NCBI RefSeq assembly: GCF_016811075.1
Contig: NZ_JAFBGL010000002.1
Location: 372,001-436,000, forward strand
Source of the DNA: Oceaniferula flava
Lineage (GTDB): Bacteria; Verrucomicrobiota; Verrucomicrobiia; Verrucomicrobiales; Akkermansiaceae
Direction of reading: 5' to 3'
Length of the DNA stretch: 64,000 nucleotides
Made by a program: the position numbers and the translations under genes. Numbering within the stretch: the first letter of the stretch is position 1; every line of letters starts with the position of its first letter. A model generated the notes under the pieces. It was not told the DNA's origin, ran no database searches, and saw only the letters and a program-made list of their open reading frames with translations. This document shows, in pieces, positions 8,088-18,300 of the stretch.

Positions 8088-10250
8088 ATGACAAGCAAAC
8101 AGACCAATAATAGCACGCGTTCTGGCGAAACTCTGCGGTGGGGTCGCTGGGATCAGGACACCCGGAGCAGGGTGTTAGCCTGCTTCATTTGCGGTCTACT
8201 CGCTGCCGCGATGTGGTGGTTGCCGGTCATGGGAGACTTTCTGGCCAAGCAGGAACGGATGCTGCGGGACTTTTTCACCGCCCACGACCATCGATTGAAA
8301 CCCAGAGAGGATTTTGTTTTTCTGGGCATCGATTCCGCCAGCCTGACCCTCGACGGCCCTGCTGCGGAAGTGGTGGCAGGAAACTCGACGCTGGAAAAAA
8401 TGTCGAAGCGTTATCCTTGGGACCGCCGGGTTTATGCAGAGGCCATTGACCGCCTCGCCAATGCGGGGGCTAAGTTGATCATCATTGATCTCGTTTTCCC
8501 CCAAGGCGCCACTGCCGAGGAGGATGAGGCGTTGGCTGCTGCGATAGCGCGACACCGCAACAAGGTGGTGCTGGCGTCCGCTTTCATGGCTCAAGCCGCC
8601 GGCGATCAGCAGACGGTGACTCAGATGGTGGAACCTATTGAGCCGTTTCTAGGACCACTCGATAGTGAAACACCGTCAGGCTATGTCAATTTCTGGCCTC
8701 ATTACAAAGATCGGCTAGTGCGCGAAGTGCAGCTGAGTAAAACCCTCAGAGAGGTCAATAATCAGCCGCGGCGATCGGATGAGCCGGTGTTTGTGCCTCT
8801 CTCTGTGGCGGCGGCACGGCAGTTGGGAAAAGAGCCGACCGCGCCGAGTCAGATCGCCCGGTTCCGCATGGCGAGGGTGCAAGGGCGCAATGTCGACGAG
8901 GTTTATGAGCCTCAAAGTTTGTATCGCATCTTTGTGCCGAGCGATTGGCAGCAGTATCGTGAGGCGGCATTTTTTCAGGACAAGGTGGTCATTATCGGGC
9001 CGGCGGCTCCCACCTTTCAAGACGCGCACGACACGCCGGCAGGTAAGGTGTATGGTGCCCAGCTGCACCTTCACGCACTGGGGGCGATTCTTGAAGACGC
9101 TTGGTATCGTGAAGGCTTGTTAGGCGACGGGCTTTTGTTGCGTTGGATTCTTTGCGGTGTCGCTCTGATGGTTTCTTGTGCAGTGGCCTTTGCCTGGAGC
9201 CGGGTAGGGAGGTTGCTGCTGGCCTTGTCAGTAGCCTTTGTCCTTTGGTTGGGCACCGCCTATTTCACCTGCTACTTCACCGGGGTGGTCATTGGTGGTG
9301 TGCCATGGATGGCTACGACCTCATCCGGGATTTTTGGCGCGATGATATGGCAGGCCATCACGGAACGTGCGCGCCGGCAGCAATTGCACCGTCATTTGCA
9401 GAGATCGATGTCGCCGGATGTAGCTGATGCCATCGTGAAAGCTCCGTCCGGCTACTACGCGGCAGCTTCAGGAAATAGGAAAGAGGTGACCGTTCTGTTC
9501 GCCGATGTGCGCGACTTCACCACACGTTCGGAGCAGCAGGATGCGGTGCAGCTGGTGAGCCAGCTGAACGAATACCTCGAGAAAATGGTGGAGGTGATTT
9601 TTGCCCATGGTGGCACGGTGGATAAATTCATCGGCGATGCCATTATGGCAACGTGGGGCGGGCTGGATCGCGATGACTCACAAGCTCAGGCCGAGGCCTC
9701 TGTGCAGGCAGCCAAAGGGATGTTGCATGAGCTGGCGAAGTTGAATGCGAAGTGGGCGAGTGAAGGCTTGGAACCGTTCCACATAGGTATCGGTATTCAC
9801 CATGGCGAGGCGGTGGTGGGCGAGGTCGGCTCGGATCAACGCACTGACTTCACCGTCATTGGTGATGCGGTCAACCTGGCATCCCGGACTGAGGGTTTGA
9901 CCAAAAAGTTGGCTGTCGAGTTGCTCATTTCCTCTGCAGTGTATGCGCATCTGACCGAGCCGCAGGGGTGGGTCGAAGTGCTCAGTGTGCGGGTCAAGGG
10001 ACGCGATGCCGCGGTGTCACTCTACACGCCATTCCCTCACGATGATCAACAACGGCTCGTCTTGGAAGCAGGGGTAGCCGCCTTCCGCAGTGGTGATTTG
10101 AGCAAAGCGACCGCTCACTTTGCTGAGCTCGAAGCAGCTCCCACCTTTGCCGGTGTGGCCCGGTTCTATCAGCAGGAGCTAATGAAGCTGAGTGCGGGCA
10201 CAAAAACGCCGCCCGGATGGGACGGCGTGATTCGGATGGACAGTAAATAG
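8088..10250 (+). CDS. CHASE2-domain adenylate cyclase (class III)
   Basis: A 720-residue membrane protein. One N-terminal membrane segment (about 30-48) leads into a periplasmic CHASE2 sensor (about 55-330; DFVFLGIDSASL, AEAIDRLANAGAKLIIIDLV). Three membrane helices follow at about 345-430 and a class III cyclase catalytic domain at about 460-650. Catalytic features are visible: metal-binding Asp residues in FADVRDFT (about 471-478) and KFIGDAIMATWG (about 512), the Lys of that motif and the Asp-Phe-Thr of DFTVIGDAVNLASR, which favour ATP over GTP, and the transition-state Asn and Arg in the same motif. A C-terminal helical segment of about 70 residues has TPR-like character. It should make cAMP in response to an envelope signal. 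It is divergent from the barrel/FecR/sigma genes, suggesting a shared circuit (inference). Confidence 0.9.
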   Translation: MTSKQTNNSTRSGETLRWGRWDQDTRSRVLACFICGLLAAAMWWLPVMGDFLAKQERMLRDFFTAHDHRLKPREDFVFLGIDSASLTLDGPAAEVVAGNSTLEKMSKRYPWDRRVYAEAIDRLANAGAKLIIIDLVFPQGATAEEDEALAAAIARHRNKVVLASAFMAQAAGDQQTVTQMVEPIEPFLGPLDSETPSGYVNFWPHYKDRLVREVQLSKTLREVNNQPRRSDEPVFVPLSVAAARQLGKEPTAPSQIARFRMARVQGRNVDEVYEPQSLYRIFVPSDWQQYREAAFFQDKVVIIGPAAPTFQDAHDTPAGKVYGAQLHLHALGAILEDAWYREGLLGDGLLLRWILCGVALMVSCAVAFAWSRVGRLLLALSVAFVLWLGTAYFTCYFTGVVIGGVPWMATTSSGIFGAMIWQAITERARRQQLHRHLQRSMSPDVADAIVKAPSGYYAAASGNRKEVTVLFADVRDFTTRSEQQDAVQLVSQLNEYLEKMVEVIFAHGGTVDKFIGDAIMATWGGLDRDDSQAQAEASVQAAKGMLHELAKLNAKWASEGLEPFHIGIGIHHGEAVVGEVGSDQRTDFTVIGDAVNLASRTEGLTKKLAVELLISSAVYAHLTEPQGWVEVLSVRVKGRDAAVSLYTPFPHDDQQRLVLEAGVAAFRSGDLSKATAHFAELEAAPTFAGVARFYQQELMKLSAGTKTPPGWDGVIRMDSK

Positions 10251-10277
10251 CGATGGGCAAACCGCCACCTGAGAATA

Positions 10278-10703
10278 CTAGAGCTCGGGGAGAGATCCTC
10301 CACCATCGAGCGATGATCCTTGGCCGGGATTCAGTGGGGGAAGCAGGCCTCCGTCGGTAGGTAGGCTTCTTTCGTCCGGCAGGGTAGGTGCTTTGTAATT
10401 TTTAGGAGAAAACCAGCTGCGCGAGTTGGAGGCGAAACGCTGAGAATTGAGATGGCGCTCCCAAGCGAGAGCGCGATCGGCACCAGTGGGCATTTCTTGC
10501 AAATCTTGAGCTCGCACGGTGGCGATGGGCACACGGGACGGGATGATGTTTGATGAGATGGATTTCACCGATTTGACCGACTTCTTAGCGAGGTCTGTCG
10601 CGCTGAAATTGCTGCATGAAGTCATGATCAGGCAGGCTGTAAGGGTGAGGCTCACGCGGGTCAACTGGGGGGCGAGGGGGGAAGATTCGTGGGAGTGACT
10701 CAT
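10278..10703 (-). CDS. Small putative lipoprotein
   Basis: A 141-residue protein with an N-terminal hydrophobic segment (VSLTLTACLIMTSCSN) ending in a lipobox-like Met-Thr-Ser-Cys at about residue 30. It is therefore probably lipid-anchored. The remainder is low-complexity: Lys/Ser-rich (SVKSVKSISSN) after the anchor, then Pro/Gly-rich at the end (GGLLPPLNPGQGSSLDGGG). A central stretch (GADRALAWERHLNSQRFASN) may be helical. No known domain is recognised. It converges on the cyclase gene with 27 bp between stops. Downstream of it on the same strand (10704-10853 is upstream of its start) nothing clear is seen. Confidence 0.65.
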   Translation of the reverse strand: MSHSHESSPLAPQLTRVSLTLTACLIMTSCSNFSATDLAKKSVKSVKSISSNIIPSRVPIATVRAQDLQEMPTGADRALAWERHLNSQRFASNSRSWFSPKNYKAPTLPDERSLPTDGGLLPPLNPGQGSSLDGGGSLPEL

Positions 10704-10853
10704 AAGTTATTGGGTATCAGTTCTGGGGGGTGAATGCACGTGGTAAATGTAAGACATCGCAGCGGGTGCCATGTTCAAGGGATTTGAGGGTTTCTTGTTA
10801 AGTTTTCTTAATTATCCGGCTAAGTGGAGGATATTGCTGCTTGTGAGGGGGCT

Positions 10854-11672
10854 TTACCATCCAAGGCAGCGCACAGAGCGGTCGTTGTGCGTCCATTGAT
10901 ATGAGCCGGTGATTAATTCTTGCACCGTTTTGATCCCGTTTTCCACGGCAGTCTCGACGGATTGACCGTGGGCGATGCCCGCAGTGATGGCGGAGGAAAG
11001 CGCGCAGCCGGTGCCGTGAATGCCGGAGCCAATGTGGGCGTCCGGATGCTGGAAGCGGTAGGCGGCGCCATCGTGCCAGAGCACGTCTAAGCGATCGTCC
11101 GTGCCGGGAAGATGGCCTCCTTTGACCAGGCAGGAGGTGTTGAATTTTTCAGCGATTTCCTTGGCCGCTGGTTCGAGATCGCGCTCGCTGCGGATTTCGC
11201 GATCGAGCAATACCGAGGCCTCGGGCATATTTGGAGTGACCAGAGTGGTGAGGGGGATGAGCCGATCGGCGATGGCCATAGCGGCGTCATTTTGCATTAG
11301 CGCGGAACCACTGGAGGCGACCATGACCGGATCCACCACGATGGGAATATCGAGGTCTTTTAAGATTTCACAGACGGCGACGATGCATGCACGTGATGGT
11401 AGCAGGCCCGTTTTCACAGCGGTCACAGGGTAGCTCTCGAGTAGGATTTGAATCTGACTTTGGAGCAGAGGTAGGGCTGTGGCTTCGATTTCGCGCACTT
11501 CTAGAGGCGTTTCAGACACCACGCTGGTGAGGGCTGATAGGCCATGCACACCAAGGCGCTGAAAGGTTTTCAGATCGGCTTGGATGCCGGCACCCGCTGA
11601 GCAGTCAGAACCAGCAATGCTGAGAGCGACCGGAGGTGCGCTGTGTTGGTTGGAGGACGATGACGAGTTCAT
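10854..11672 (-). CDS. thiD: Hydroxymethylpyrimidine / phosphomethylpyrimidine kinase
   Basis: A 272-residue ribokinase-fold enzyme that phosphorylates HMP and HMP-phosphate in thiamine pyrophosphate synthesis. Diagnostic parts are [20 protein letters not shown] near the N-terminus, [31 protein letters not shown] and the C-terminal anion-hole motif [10 protein letters not shown] with its catalytic Asp replaced at the usual GTGC-t-S position as in the family. The ATG at 11672 is preferred over the upstream ATG at 11732, whose extra 20 residues are unlike the family. The length is normal for ThiD alone; no ThiE or TenA fusion is present. It follows the large VWA gene by 108 bp, and no TPP riboswitch sequence is evident there. 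It appears isolated from other thiamine genes. Confidence 0.92.
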   Translation of the reverse strand: MNSSSSSNQHSAPPVALSIAGSDCSAGAGIQADLKTFQRLGVHGLSALTSVVSETPLEVREIEATALPLLQSQIQILLESYPVTAVKTGLLPSRACIVAVCEILKDLDIPIVVDPVMVASSGSALMQNDAAMAIADRLIPLTTLVTPNMPEASVLLDREIRSERDLEPAAKEIAEKFNTSCLVKGGHLPGTDDRLDVLWHDGAAYRFQHPDAHIGSGIHGTGCALSSAITAGIAHGQSVETAVENGIKTVQELITGSYQWTHNDRSVRCLGW

Positions 11673-11780
11673 GGATGATAGGACGAATGCGATGTTGAGC
11701 CTGTAACATACACAGGATCTGCGGGGGTGCATCTGATTTTTCTGTCACAGTGCGAGACCTAGGGAGAGCTGGGAAATGGG

Positions 11781-14492
11781 TTACCGCTTTTTCTTGGCCC
11801 GGCTGAAGCGTGAGCTCCGGCTTGTTTCCGGCATCGTCACATCCGGGGCGGCGCTCGGGTTGGATGGTGGCGGTGAAGCTTTAGCGATAGAAGGTTCTGG
11901 GGGCGCTGTCGGCACGGCGGCGGGGCTTGGTTGGATCACTTTGGCTTTGGCGGGGCGTTGCGTGATCGCAGGCAATGGCAATTTCCATCCCGTGCGGGTA
12001 ATTAGTGCGTCGAGAACGACCAAGAGCAATGCGATGATCGCAAGCGGGATCCGAAGGTCGGTATCGTGGATTTGTGGCGGGCGCATCCAGGCCTGGGAAA
12101 GATCCACCAGCTCACGTCCGCCAGTTTGGGCTGAGACGGAGCGGAGTTCGGCAAGGCGGTCGGGATCGAATGCCCACTCGGTGCTGGAGCCAACGATGAG
12201 TGGGCCGAAGGGGATGGCGTGTTCTCCGGTTTGAATCGCACCGCGGATCAGACTGCCTTCTTCCAAGTCTCTGGTGAGAGAGAAACGACCCGGTGCAATG
12301 CGTTTCCAGGCCACCTCGTAAGGGGTGCCTGCGGCGTCGCCTTCCAGAAGGCGAATTCGCGGCGGGGTGATGGCGAATTTTTGGCCCCATTCTTCATGAT
12401 CGTAGAGGAGATCGATAGTGAGGCGAGTGCCTTCGAGCCGATGCCTGAGCCCGATTCCTGGCGGTAATTGATCGCCCATCAGCCACTGGGTGAGGGTCTG
12501 GATGAAGTCGCCATATGGTGGCCAAGCGCGGATTTTTTCAGAGTATTTCCCACCCAAGGGAAAGGAGACAGCCGCTGTGCGTCCGATGCCACGGCGGGCG
12601 TGGGCGACGAGTGGCGCGAGGTATTCATCGGTGGTGGCTAGGGAGGTGGTGGCATCTGGGCGGGCGTAGGAAAGGTTGTAGCCGTCAGCCTGTGCAGGCC
12701 AGCTGAAGGGGGTGGCCGAGACTTCACTCCACTTGCCTGTGGCGCGAGTGCCTACCGGATCGGTGACGAATGCCGAGCGCGCAATGGTGACTGTTTCCTG
12801 GGCAAATAGTCGTGGGATGTCGGCGGGGCGGGTGGTGAAAAAACAACGGCCCTTGCCGAGCTTGGCGATCTCTTGCAGGAGCTTGGCGTCGCTGTCGGCC
12901 GGGGTGCCGAGGCCGATGACGGAAACGGTGGCCCCTTCACGTGTCATCTCGGCTAACAACTTCTTATAAGCGCCGGGCTCTTCGGAGTCGGCGGCATCGG
13001 AAAAGAGGATGATATGGCGGGTGCCGGCGCTGGCCTTCTTCAGCTCCTTCCACGCGGCGCTCAGGCCGTTGTAAACGTAGATGCCGCCGCCCTGAGATTT
13101 GATGCGGCGGATTTTGCCGGTGATGGCATTTTTCTTGTCCTGGATTTCTACCAGGGGGACCATCTTGTGGGCTTCGCTATCGACGGCAAAGACGGCGACC
13201 TGATCCATGGTGCCCAACAGCTCAACCGCGCGGGCGGCTCCGGTGTTGGCGAGATCCATTTTGGATTTTCCGGCACCGGCACTCATCGACATCGAGCCGG
13301 AGCGGTCCATGACGATTGCCATGGCGACGGCGAGCTTACGGTGCTCGTTTTTCAACTCCATGGAAACGGGCAGCAGGGGATCGATGGGTGATTGGAAATA
13401 GCCACCGGAGCCGAAGGATTGTTTCCCTCCCACCATCATGAAGCCTCCACCCTGCTCGCGCACGTAGAAGTTCAGCGCGTCTTGAAAGGCGGCGGGGACT
13501 TCGAAGGCGGGGATATTGTTAAACACCACCGAGCGCGCACCGGCGAGCTGCCCGACTCTAAGACTGCCTGGTTCGCTGACCACCTGCACATCGTAGTCCT
13601 GATCTTTCAAGGCGGCTGCTAGAGGATCGTCGATGTATTTGCTGACTAACAGAACGCGTGGGCCGCCGGTTACCTCGATCCATCGCTCCGCCCGGTTGTT
13701 GCCTGGGTGGGCATCTTTTTCCGGCATGATGTCGGCGGTGTATTCATAAGAGCCACTGCGTGCGATCCGATCAGTAAACTCCGCCTTGCCGGTGCCCCCG
13801 GTGATTTTGACTTGGGTTTCTGAAAGTGTCTGGCCGTTGCGTTTGATGATCAAGGGCACGGTGGTATCGGTGAAGCCACGCACGGTGACGCCTAAAACAA
13901 AGGGCTCGCCCACCTGAGTTCTGACCGGGAGGTGGATGCGGGCCACGCGGAAGTCATCGGTGGTTTCCTCCCTCACCAAGCGGTAATCAAGGGGGATTCC
14001 CATCGAGCTGAGCTTGGCGGCTGCTTCGGAGAGGGGCTCCGTGGAGTAGCCATCGCTGAAGACGAGGATGCGCGATGGTCGGTCTTTCGGTGCCAGGGCG
14101 GTGATGTTTTGGATCGCCAGATTGGTGCGCGTCATCTTCCGGCTGCCGGTGAACACGGCGGTCTCGGTGCCAGGTTTTTGCTCCACGACTTCGGAGGCGT
14201 AATCGATGAAATGAAGTCGGTCTTGGCGCGAAGGTTTTGATTTCTCCAACAGCTTTTTCCACTCCGGCAAGCCTTTGTCGACAAGGTCCTCGGTGGATTC
14301 AGAGCGGTCTAACATCACCCACAGGTCGAGTGCGTCCTGTTGCTTGTTGATATGGGGGTCGGCTAACAAGACCGTGAGTGTCAGCAGCAACAGCGCACGC
14401 AGTGGTTTCCACAATTGCAAGGACCGCCATAGCAAACCTAACAGGATAAAGACGGGTAGCAGAAAAAACCACTCTGGAGCGCTGAATGTCAT
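11781..14492 (-). CDS. Large membrane VWA-domain protein with glutamine-amidotransferase-like fold
   Basis: A 903-residue protein. Two N-terminal membrane helices (about 8-45) are followed by a first degenerate VWA-like region (LDLWVMLDRSEST, then RILVFSDGYSTEP). Next come an immunoglobulin-like segment, a ThuA/GATase1-like region (GPRVLLVSKYIDDPLAAAL ... GGGFMMVGGKQSFGSGGY) and a full VWA domain at about 385-560 with an intact MIDAS (MDRSGSMSMS). The motif HIILFSDAADSEEPG supplies further ligands. A C-terminal membrane helix (IPLAIIALLLVVLDALI) precedes a Pro/Ala-rich, basic cytoplasmic tail. This architecture is common in Planctomycetota and Verrucomicrobiota beside MoxR/DUF58 genes and is probably an envelope-complex scaffold; the biochemical role is unknown. 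The tail ends in Arg/Lys residues. It lies upstream of thiD on the same strand. Confidence 0.85.
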   Translation of the reverse strand: MTFSAPEWFFLLPVFILLGLLWRSLQLWKPLRALLLLTLTVLLADPHINKQQDALDLWVMLDRSESTEDLVDKGLPEWKKLLEKSKPSRQDRLHFIDYASEVVEQKPGTETAVFTGSRKMTRTNLAIQNITALAPKDRPSRILVFSDGYSTEPLSEAAAKLSSMGIPLDYRLVREETTDDFRVARIHLPVRTQVGEPFVLGVTVRGFTDTTVPLIIKRNGQTLSETQVKITGGTGKAEFTDRIARSGSYEYTADIMPEKDAHPGNNRAERWIEVTGGPRVLLVSKYIDDPLAAALKDQDYDVQVVSEPGSLRVGQLAGARSVVFNNIPAFEVPAAFQDALNFYVREQGGGFMMVGGKQSFGSGGYFQSPIDPLLPVSMELKNEHRKLAVAMAIVMDRSGSMSMSAGAGKSKMDLANTGAARAVELLGTMDQVAVFAVDSEAHKMVPLVEIQDKKNAITGKIRRIKSQGGGIYVYNGLSAAWKELKKASAGTRHIILFSDAADSEEPGAYKKLLAEMTREGATVSVIGLGTPADSDAKLLQEIAKLGKGRCFFTTRPADIPRLFAQETVTIARSAFVTDPVGTRATGKWSEVSATPFSWPAQADGYNLSYARPDATTSLATTDEYLAPLVAHARRGIGRTAAVSFPLGGKYSEKIRAWPPYGDFIQTLTQWLMGDQLPPGIGLRHRLEGTRLTIDLLYDHEEWGQKFAITPPRIRLLEGDAAGTPYEVAWKRIAPGRFSLTRDLEEGSLIRGAIQTGEHAIPFGPLIVGSSTEWAFDPDRLAELRSVSAQTGGRELVDLSQAWMRPPQIHDTDLRIPLAIIALLLVVLDALITRTGWKLPLPAITQRPAKAKVIQPSPAAVPTAPPEPSIAKASPPPSNPSAAPDVTMPETSRSSRFSRAKKKR

Positions 14493-14629
14493 CGTGAATC
14501 AAGCAGTGGGATACTGCCATGATCCCAACCTGCCCAGTCGCTCAAAAATTGCAATGTTCAGCTCTTGAAAAATCCGCCCAACGGCGTTGGACAGTGCAGT
14601 TGGGAACGATACGTTTTCGTGATTAGAGA

Positions 14630-15316
14630 TCACGGTTCTTTTCTCTCATCCCTCCGATCGAGCACGCCCCAGACACGCGGGACTTTCTGGCCCGATGAGG
14701 GGACGACAAAAAGAATCTGACGAGCTTTTGGGTGATGCATCCAGTTGGTGCGACAAATGGCAGAACGTTTTTTTGTTTCAGGTAAGACACAATCGATGGC
14801 CACAGGATACGAGCCTCTTTTATCGATGGGGGCTTTGACGATACCTGATTTCCTCGGGCGAACGGAGAGCTGAGTCTGATTCCCGAATTTACCGATGAAA
14901 AGTGCATCGGAGAGGTTGTAAACCATGGTGTCTCCCTTGGCGATGTTACTGTCCGAGCTATTGATGGCCATGACGACGGCGGGGAAACCGGGTCGGTTGG
15001 GCTTTGGGATGAACACTAACAAGCAGCGGCTCCATTGCGCGGGTATCTTGACTGACTGGATGCCACGAGGAACTTCAACTCCCTCGGTAAGCTTGCTCTG
15101 ACTCACGGCCAAGGTCACCTTCCCTTCGGGTATCTCCACTTGGGGGGAGAGATTGCGTCTGGGCAGATCAATCTCTATCGACTTGGTTCCTGTGAAGAGA
15201 AAGGCTGTTTTCGGAGCTCCGCGGTGGGGCTGAAGGAAAATCGCTCGCACAGTGCGAGCCGAGAGCATGGGGGCGGCTACGAGGAGCACGAGAAGGATAA
15301 TCGACTGAATTCTCAT
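14630..15316 (-). CDS. Small secreted partner of the giant prepilin-like protein, copy 2
   Basis: A 228-residue protein with a clear signal peptide (MRIQSIILLVLLVAAPMLSA). It is the paralog of the protein at 4657-5364: IPAQWSRCLLVFIP, AINSSDSNIAKGD, GSYPVAIDCVL and TNWMHHPKARQILFVVP align with the corresponding segments there, and both end near an Arg-Asp. The first 70 mature residues are less conserved. No family is recognised. It lies 53 bp downstream of the giant prepilin-like gene, repeating the order seen in copy 1. A basic, beta-rich periplasmic protein that binds or matures its large neighbour is a reasonable guess (inference). Confidence 0.8.
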   Translation of the reverse strand: MRIQSIILLVLLVAAPMLSARTVRAIFLQPHRGAPKTAFLFTGTKSIEIDLPRRNLSPQVEIPEGKVTLAVSQSKLTEGVEVPRGIQSVKIPAQWSRCLLVFIPKPNRPGFPAVVMAINSSDSNIAKGDTMVYNLSDALFIGKFGNQTQLSVRPRKSGIVKAPIDKRGSYPVAIDCVLPETKKRSAICRTNWMHHPKARQILFVVPSSGQKVPRVWGVLDRRDERKEP

Positions 15317-15369
15317 GGGGGGAGTGTCAGTTAAGGTAGGGGTGATGAAGGTGGATACAAGGTTTCTTT

Positions 15370-18300
15370 TTACAACTCATCTTTTGCAAGCCAGCGAAAT
15401 GCTACGATCTGATAGCGTCGTCCATAACGCTTGTTCACCTCAGACTTCATCTCTGTGGAATAAGGGTCGATGACGCTGGGGTCGCTGGGGTCGACAAATT
15501 CGGCGCTGCGCTGCACCGTGGCTTCACACCATGCGGTGGCGACGATTTTATCAGGGTCAGAGGCATCTCTGGCATCGCCGTAGGCTCGGATGGTGAAGGT
15601 GTCGTCACGAGCGGTGATGATGGGGGCCAGTGGGGTGAGAATGTCAGCCTGGCGCACCCAGCCGGGCACTCCGAAAGCGGAGGACCCCAGAGCGGCTTCT
15701 GGGAATTTGTAATCGGTGTTTCCTGGAGGAGGAGATGTGATCTCAAAGGCTCTTGATTGGATTTCAGCAAAGGGGTTCTCTGCTGAGGTGCCCATGGCTG
15801 CCAAATTATCGAGTGCCTTTTGAATAGTGCTGGCAATGGCAAGGTCCTTGTCCGAAGAAAGTTGACGATTCACAAACTCGGAGAGCGAGAGGAATGGTCC
15901 ACGTTTGCGGATTTCCTCAACAATTTCCTCGGCGAGCGCGTCCACTTGCTCGTCCGTGAGTGCCGGGTAGCCAGCAAAAATGGCGGCGTCACTGTTCAAT
16001 GGGTTGGATTCGGTGGAGCCGGAATTTACCGCCTGATCGCCAGCGATTGAGGTTCTGGGGTAGGGATAGGACCTTGGCGCATCAGAGGTGGTGCTGCCGT
16101 TCGATGCCAAATAGGGGACTTCGCTATCGCGGCTGTGTTTCAAAATAGCTTTCCATGCCTCGACGGATACCGAGTTCACATTGAACATACCGGCTACTTC
16201 TAGCTGGGAAGCAATCGAGGCGTAAGTGTAAACGTTGGTGGCTGAGTTGACATGGTCACTGACGGCATCTTCATCGGCCCCGCTGGCTGGCAGGTAGAAG
16301 CGGTTGGGTAGTCGTTCGACGCCTGTGACATGGTCGCGGTAGACGGTTTCATAATCTCGATCTTCCGAATTGCTGAAATCATCGAGGTCAGGCGCGATGG
16401 AGGATACAAACCAGTCGTCAAAGAGGAGATGGTTGAGCATATAAGTGTCGTCGTTGATCATCCCTGAGTTCACAGACGTCGAGACCGAGACCTGGGTGGG
16501 TTCGAAAAGTGGATGAGCCGAGCCGTTGCCGATCAAGTTGAACTGGAATGGGGGGATGGGGTTGTTGTTGCGGGCGTCGAAGTGCTGCAGTTGCGCTAAA
16601 CTTTGTAGTGGTCGGGTCGGGAGCTCGGCCATCACGCTACGTGTCAGTCCGTCGTAGGCCGATAAACCGGAGACGATATATCCGCTGTTTGTGCTGGCAT
16701 CAAATTGGGGGATATAACGCGTATCATTCCAGCCATTCACGTCTAAGAAGGCAAAATCATAGGGGGCGTTGATCGGGTGGAATACGCCAGAGCCAGCCAT
16801 CGTTGTAAGGCTGGACCCATTATCTTCTTTGCCCACCTCCGCATAGTAATTGAGCGGATTGCTCTGCAGCATGCCTTTCGAATAAAGGTGCTGGTGCTCT
16901 GGCGCGGATGAGATGGGGGTTGCCATACGGAAGCCGAAGATTGCGCTGGCAAAGGCATAGCTGCCAGTGTCCTCAACATCGTCGACACGGTCGACTTCGG
17001 CACTCTGGGTGAGCGGTGGATAAAGCTGCTCGACAACATCTGAGCCTCCGAGCTGATCTTCACGATAGCCCATGCGCTGGGCCAAGGTGTAGGAGCTATT
17101 GATCGTGGTATCGAAGTAGATACCGATGCTGCCGTTCCCTGCAGAGGTATCATTGTAGGCGACTTCTTCGATGCTGTATGGATCGCTGGCATTCACGTAA
17201 ACTTCATTACCTGAATTAATGCGATAAAATCGCAAGCCGCCACCGGGCTGGTATCCGGGCACCAAATCGAGTGTGCGATTAGCGGCATCTTGCGGGCTGT
17301 TATTGCTCAGTCCGAAAATACGCGTGGCACCGGGGGCAAGGGTGAATGAGTTGCGAATCCTCAGCGTGATATCCCCGTTGGTGATCTGCGGAATCGAGGT
17401 GAGCGGGTAGACGGTTGATCCCACTTTAAAGGAGAACCTCAGAGGCACAATTCCTTCGCGGCGGATTCTCATTTGATAGGCTGAGGTGGTAAGTTCCACG
17501 TTGTAGGGGTTCCATAGCGTGACCACGGGCGTGAGCATCAGGCCTGGTTTGTATTTCCCCGCATTGGTGCCACTCACTTGCTTAGTGGAGCAGAGTGAGA
17601 AGACCCACTGAATGCGTGCCAGTTGCGGAATACGACGAACTTTTTCCTGAAAGTTATAACGGTCATTGGCGCCAATGCCAGAAATGTGGGTGTTCATGGC
17701 CGTCTTGGCTGATGAGCCGCTGGTCAGGTTCTGGTATTGCAACGCGTAATCCACCAAGGCGGTCCAAGAGCAGATGGGTGGGACCTTGCCCCATGCTGTA
17801 TTGCGGACGTTGCGGTAGCTCGACCATGGGTAAATCAAGGCATCGTTGGGGAAGCTGCTCTGTGTGGCCTTGTCAAAAGTTTCAATGTCTCCAGGCTCCA
17901 TGGTGAACGATGGAAGGTCGGTGTTAGGAAGCTGTTGATACTGCTCGGACAGCAGAGAGATATCTTTTCTCCAGCCTCCCGTGGCAGTGTTGGTCAACAG
18001 ACCTCGATTATAGGTTGTGAGATCGTGGAATTTTCGCACCTCGGCGCCTGATTCTACGAGTTCTAGACTTTCTCTGCTGGGAACGGTGGAGCCCACAGCG
18101 CGGTCATTGATTTTCCCCAGTCCAAAGGTTTCCGCATCGGCACGTCCATTCGAGCGCACACGCTGATGCCACTCCACCACAGAGGATGGTGTTTCGGTGA
18201 GGTCGGTGTTAATCATCGCCTTGCTGTTGTCCCCACTGGTCCACCAAGCGACCGCACCCCGGCCATCGTTCACCGGTAAGGGGTTGACGTAGACATGTTC

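Noticed and set aside
11673-11780. TPP riboswitch before thiD
   Set aside because: None of the conserved THI-box sequences is visible; only a small CCTGT/ACAGG inverted repeat is present.
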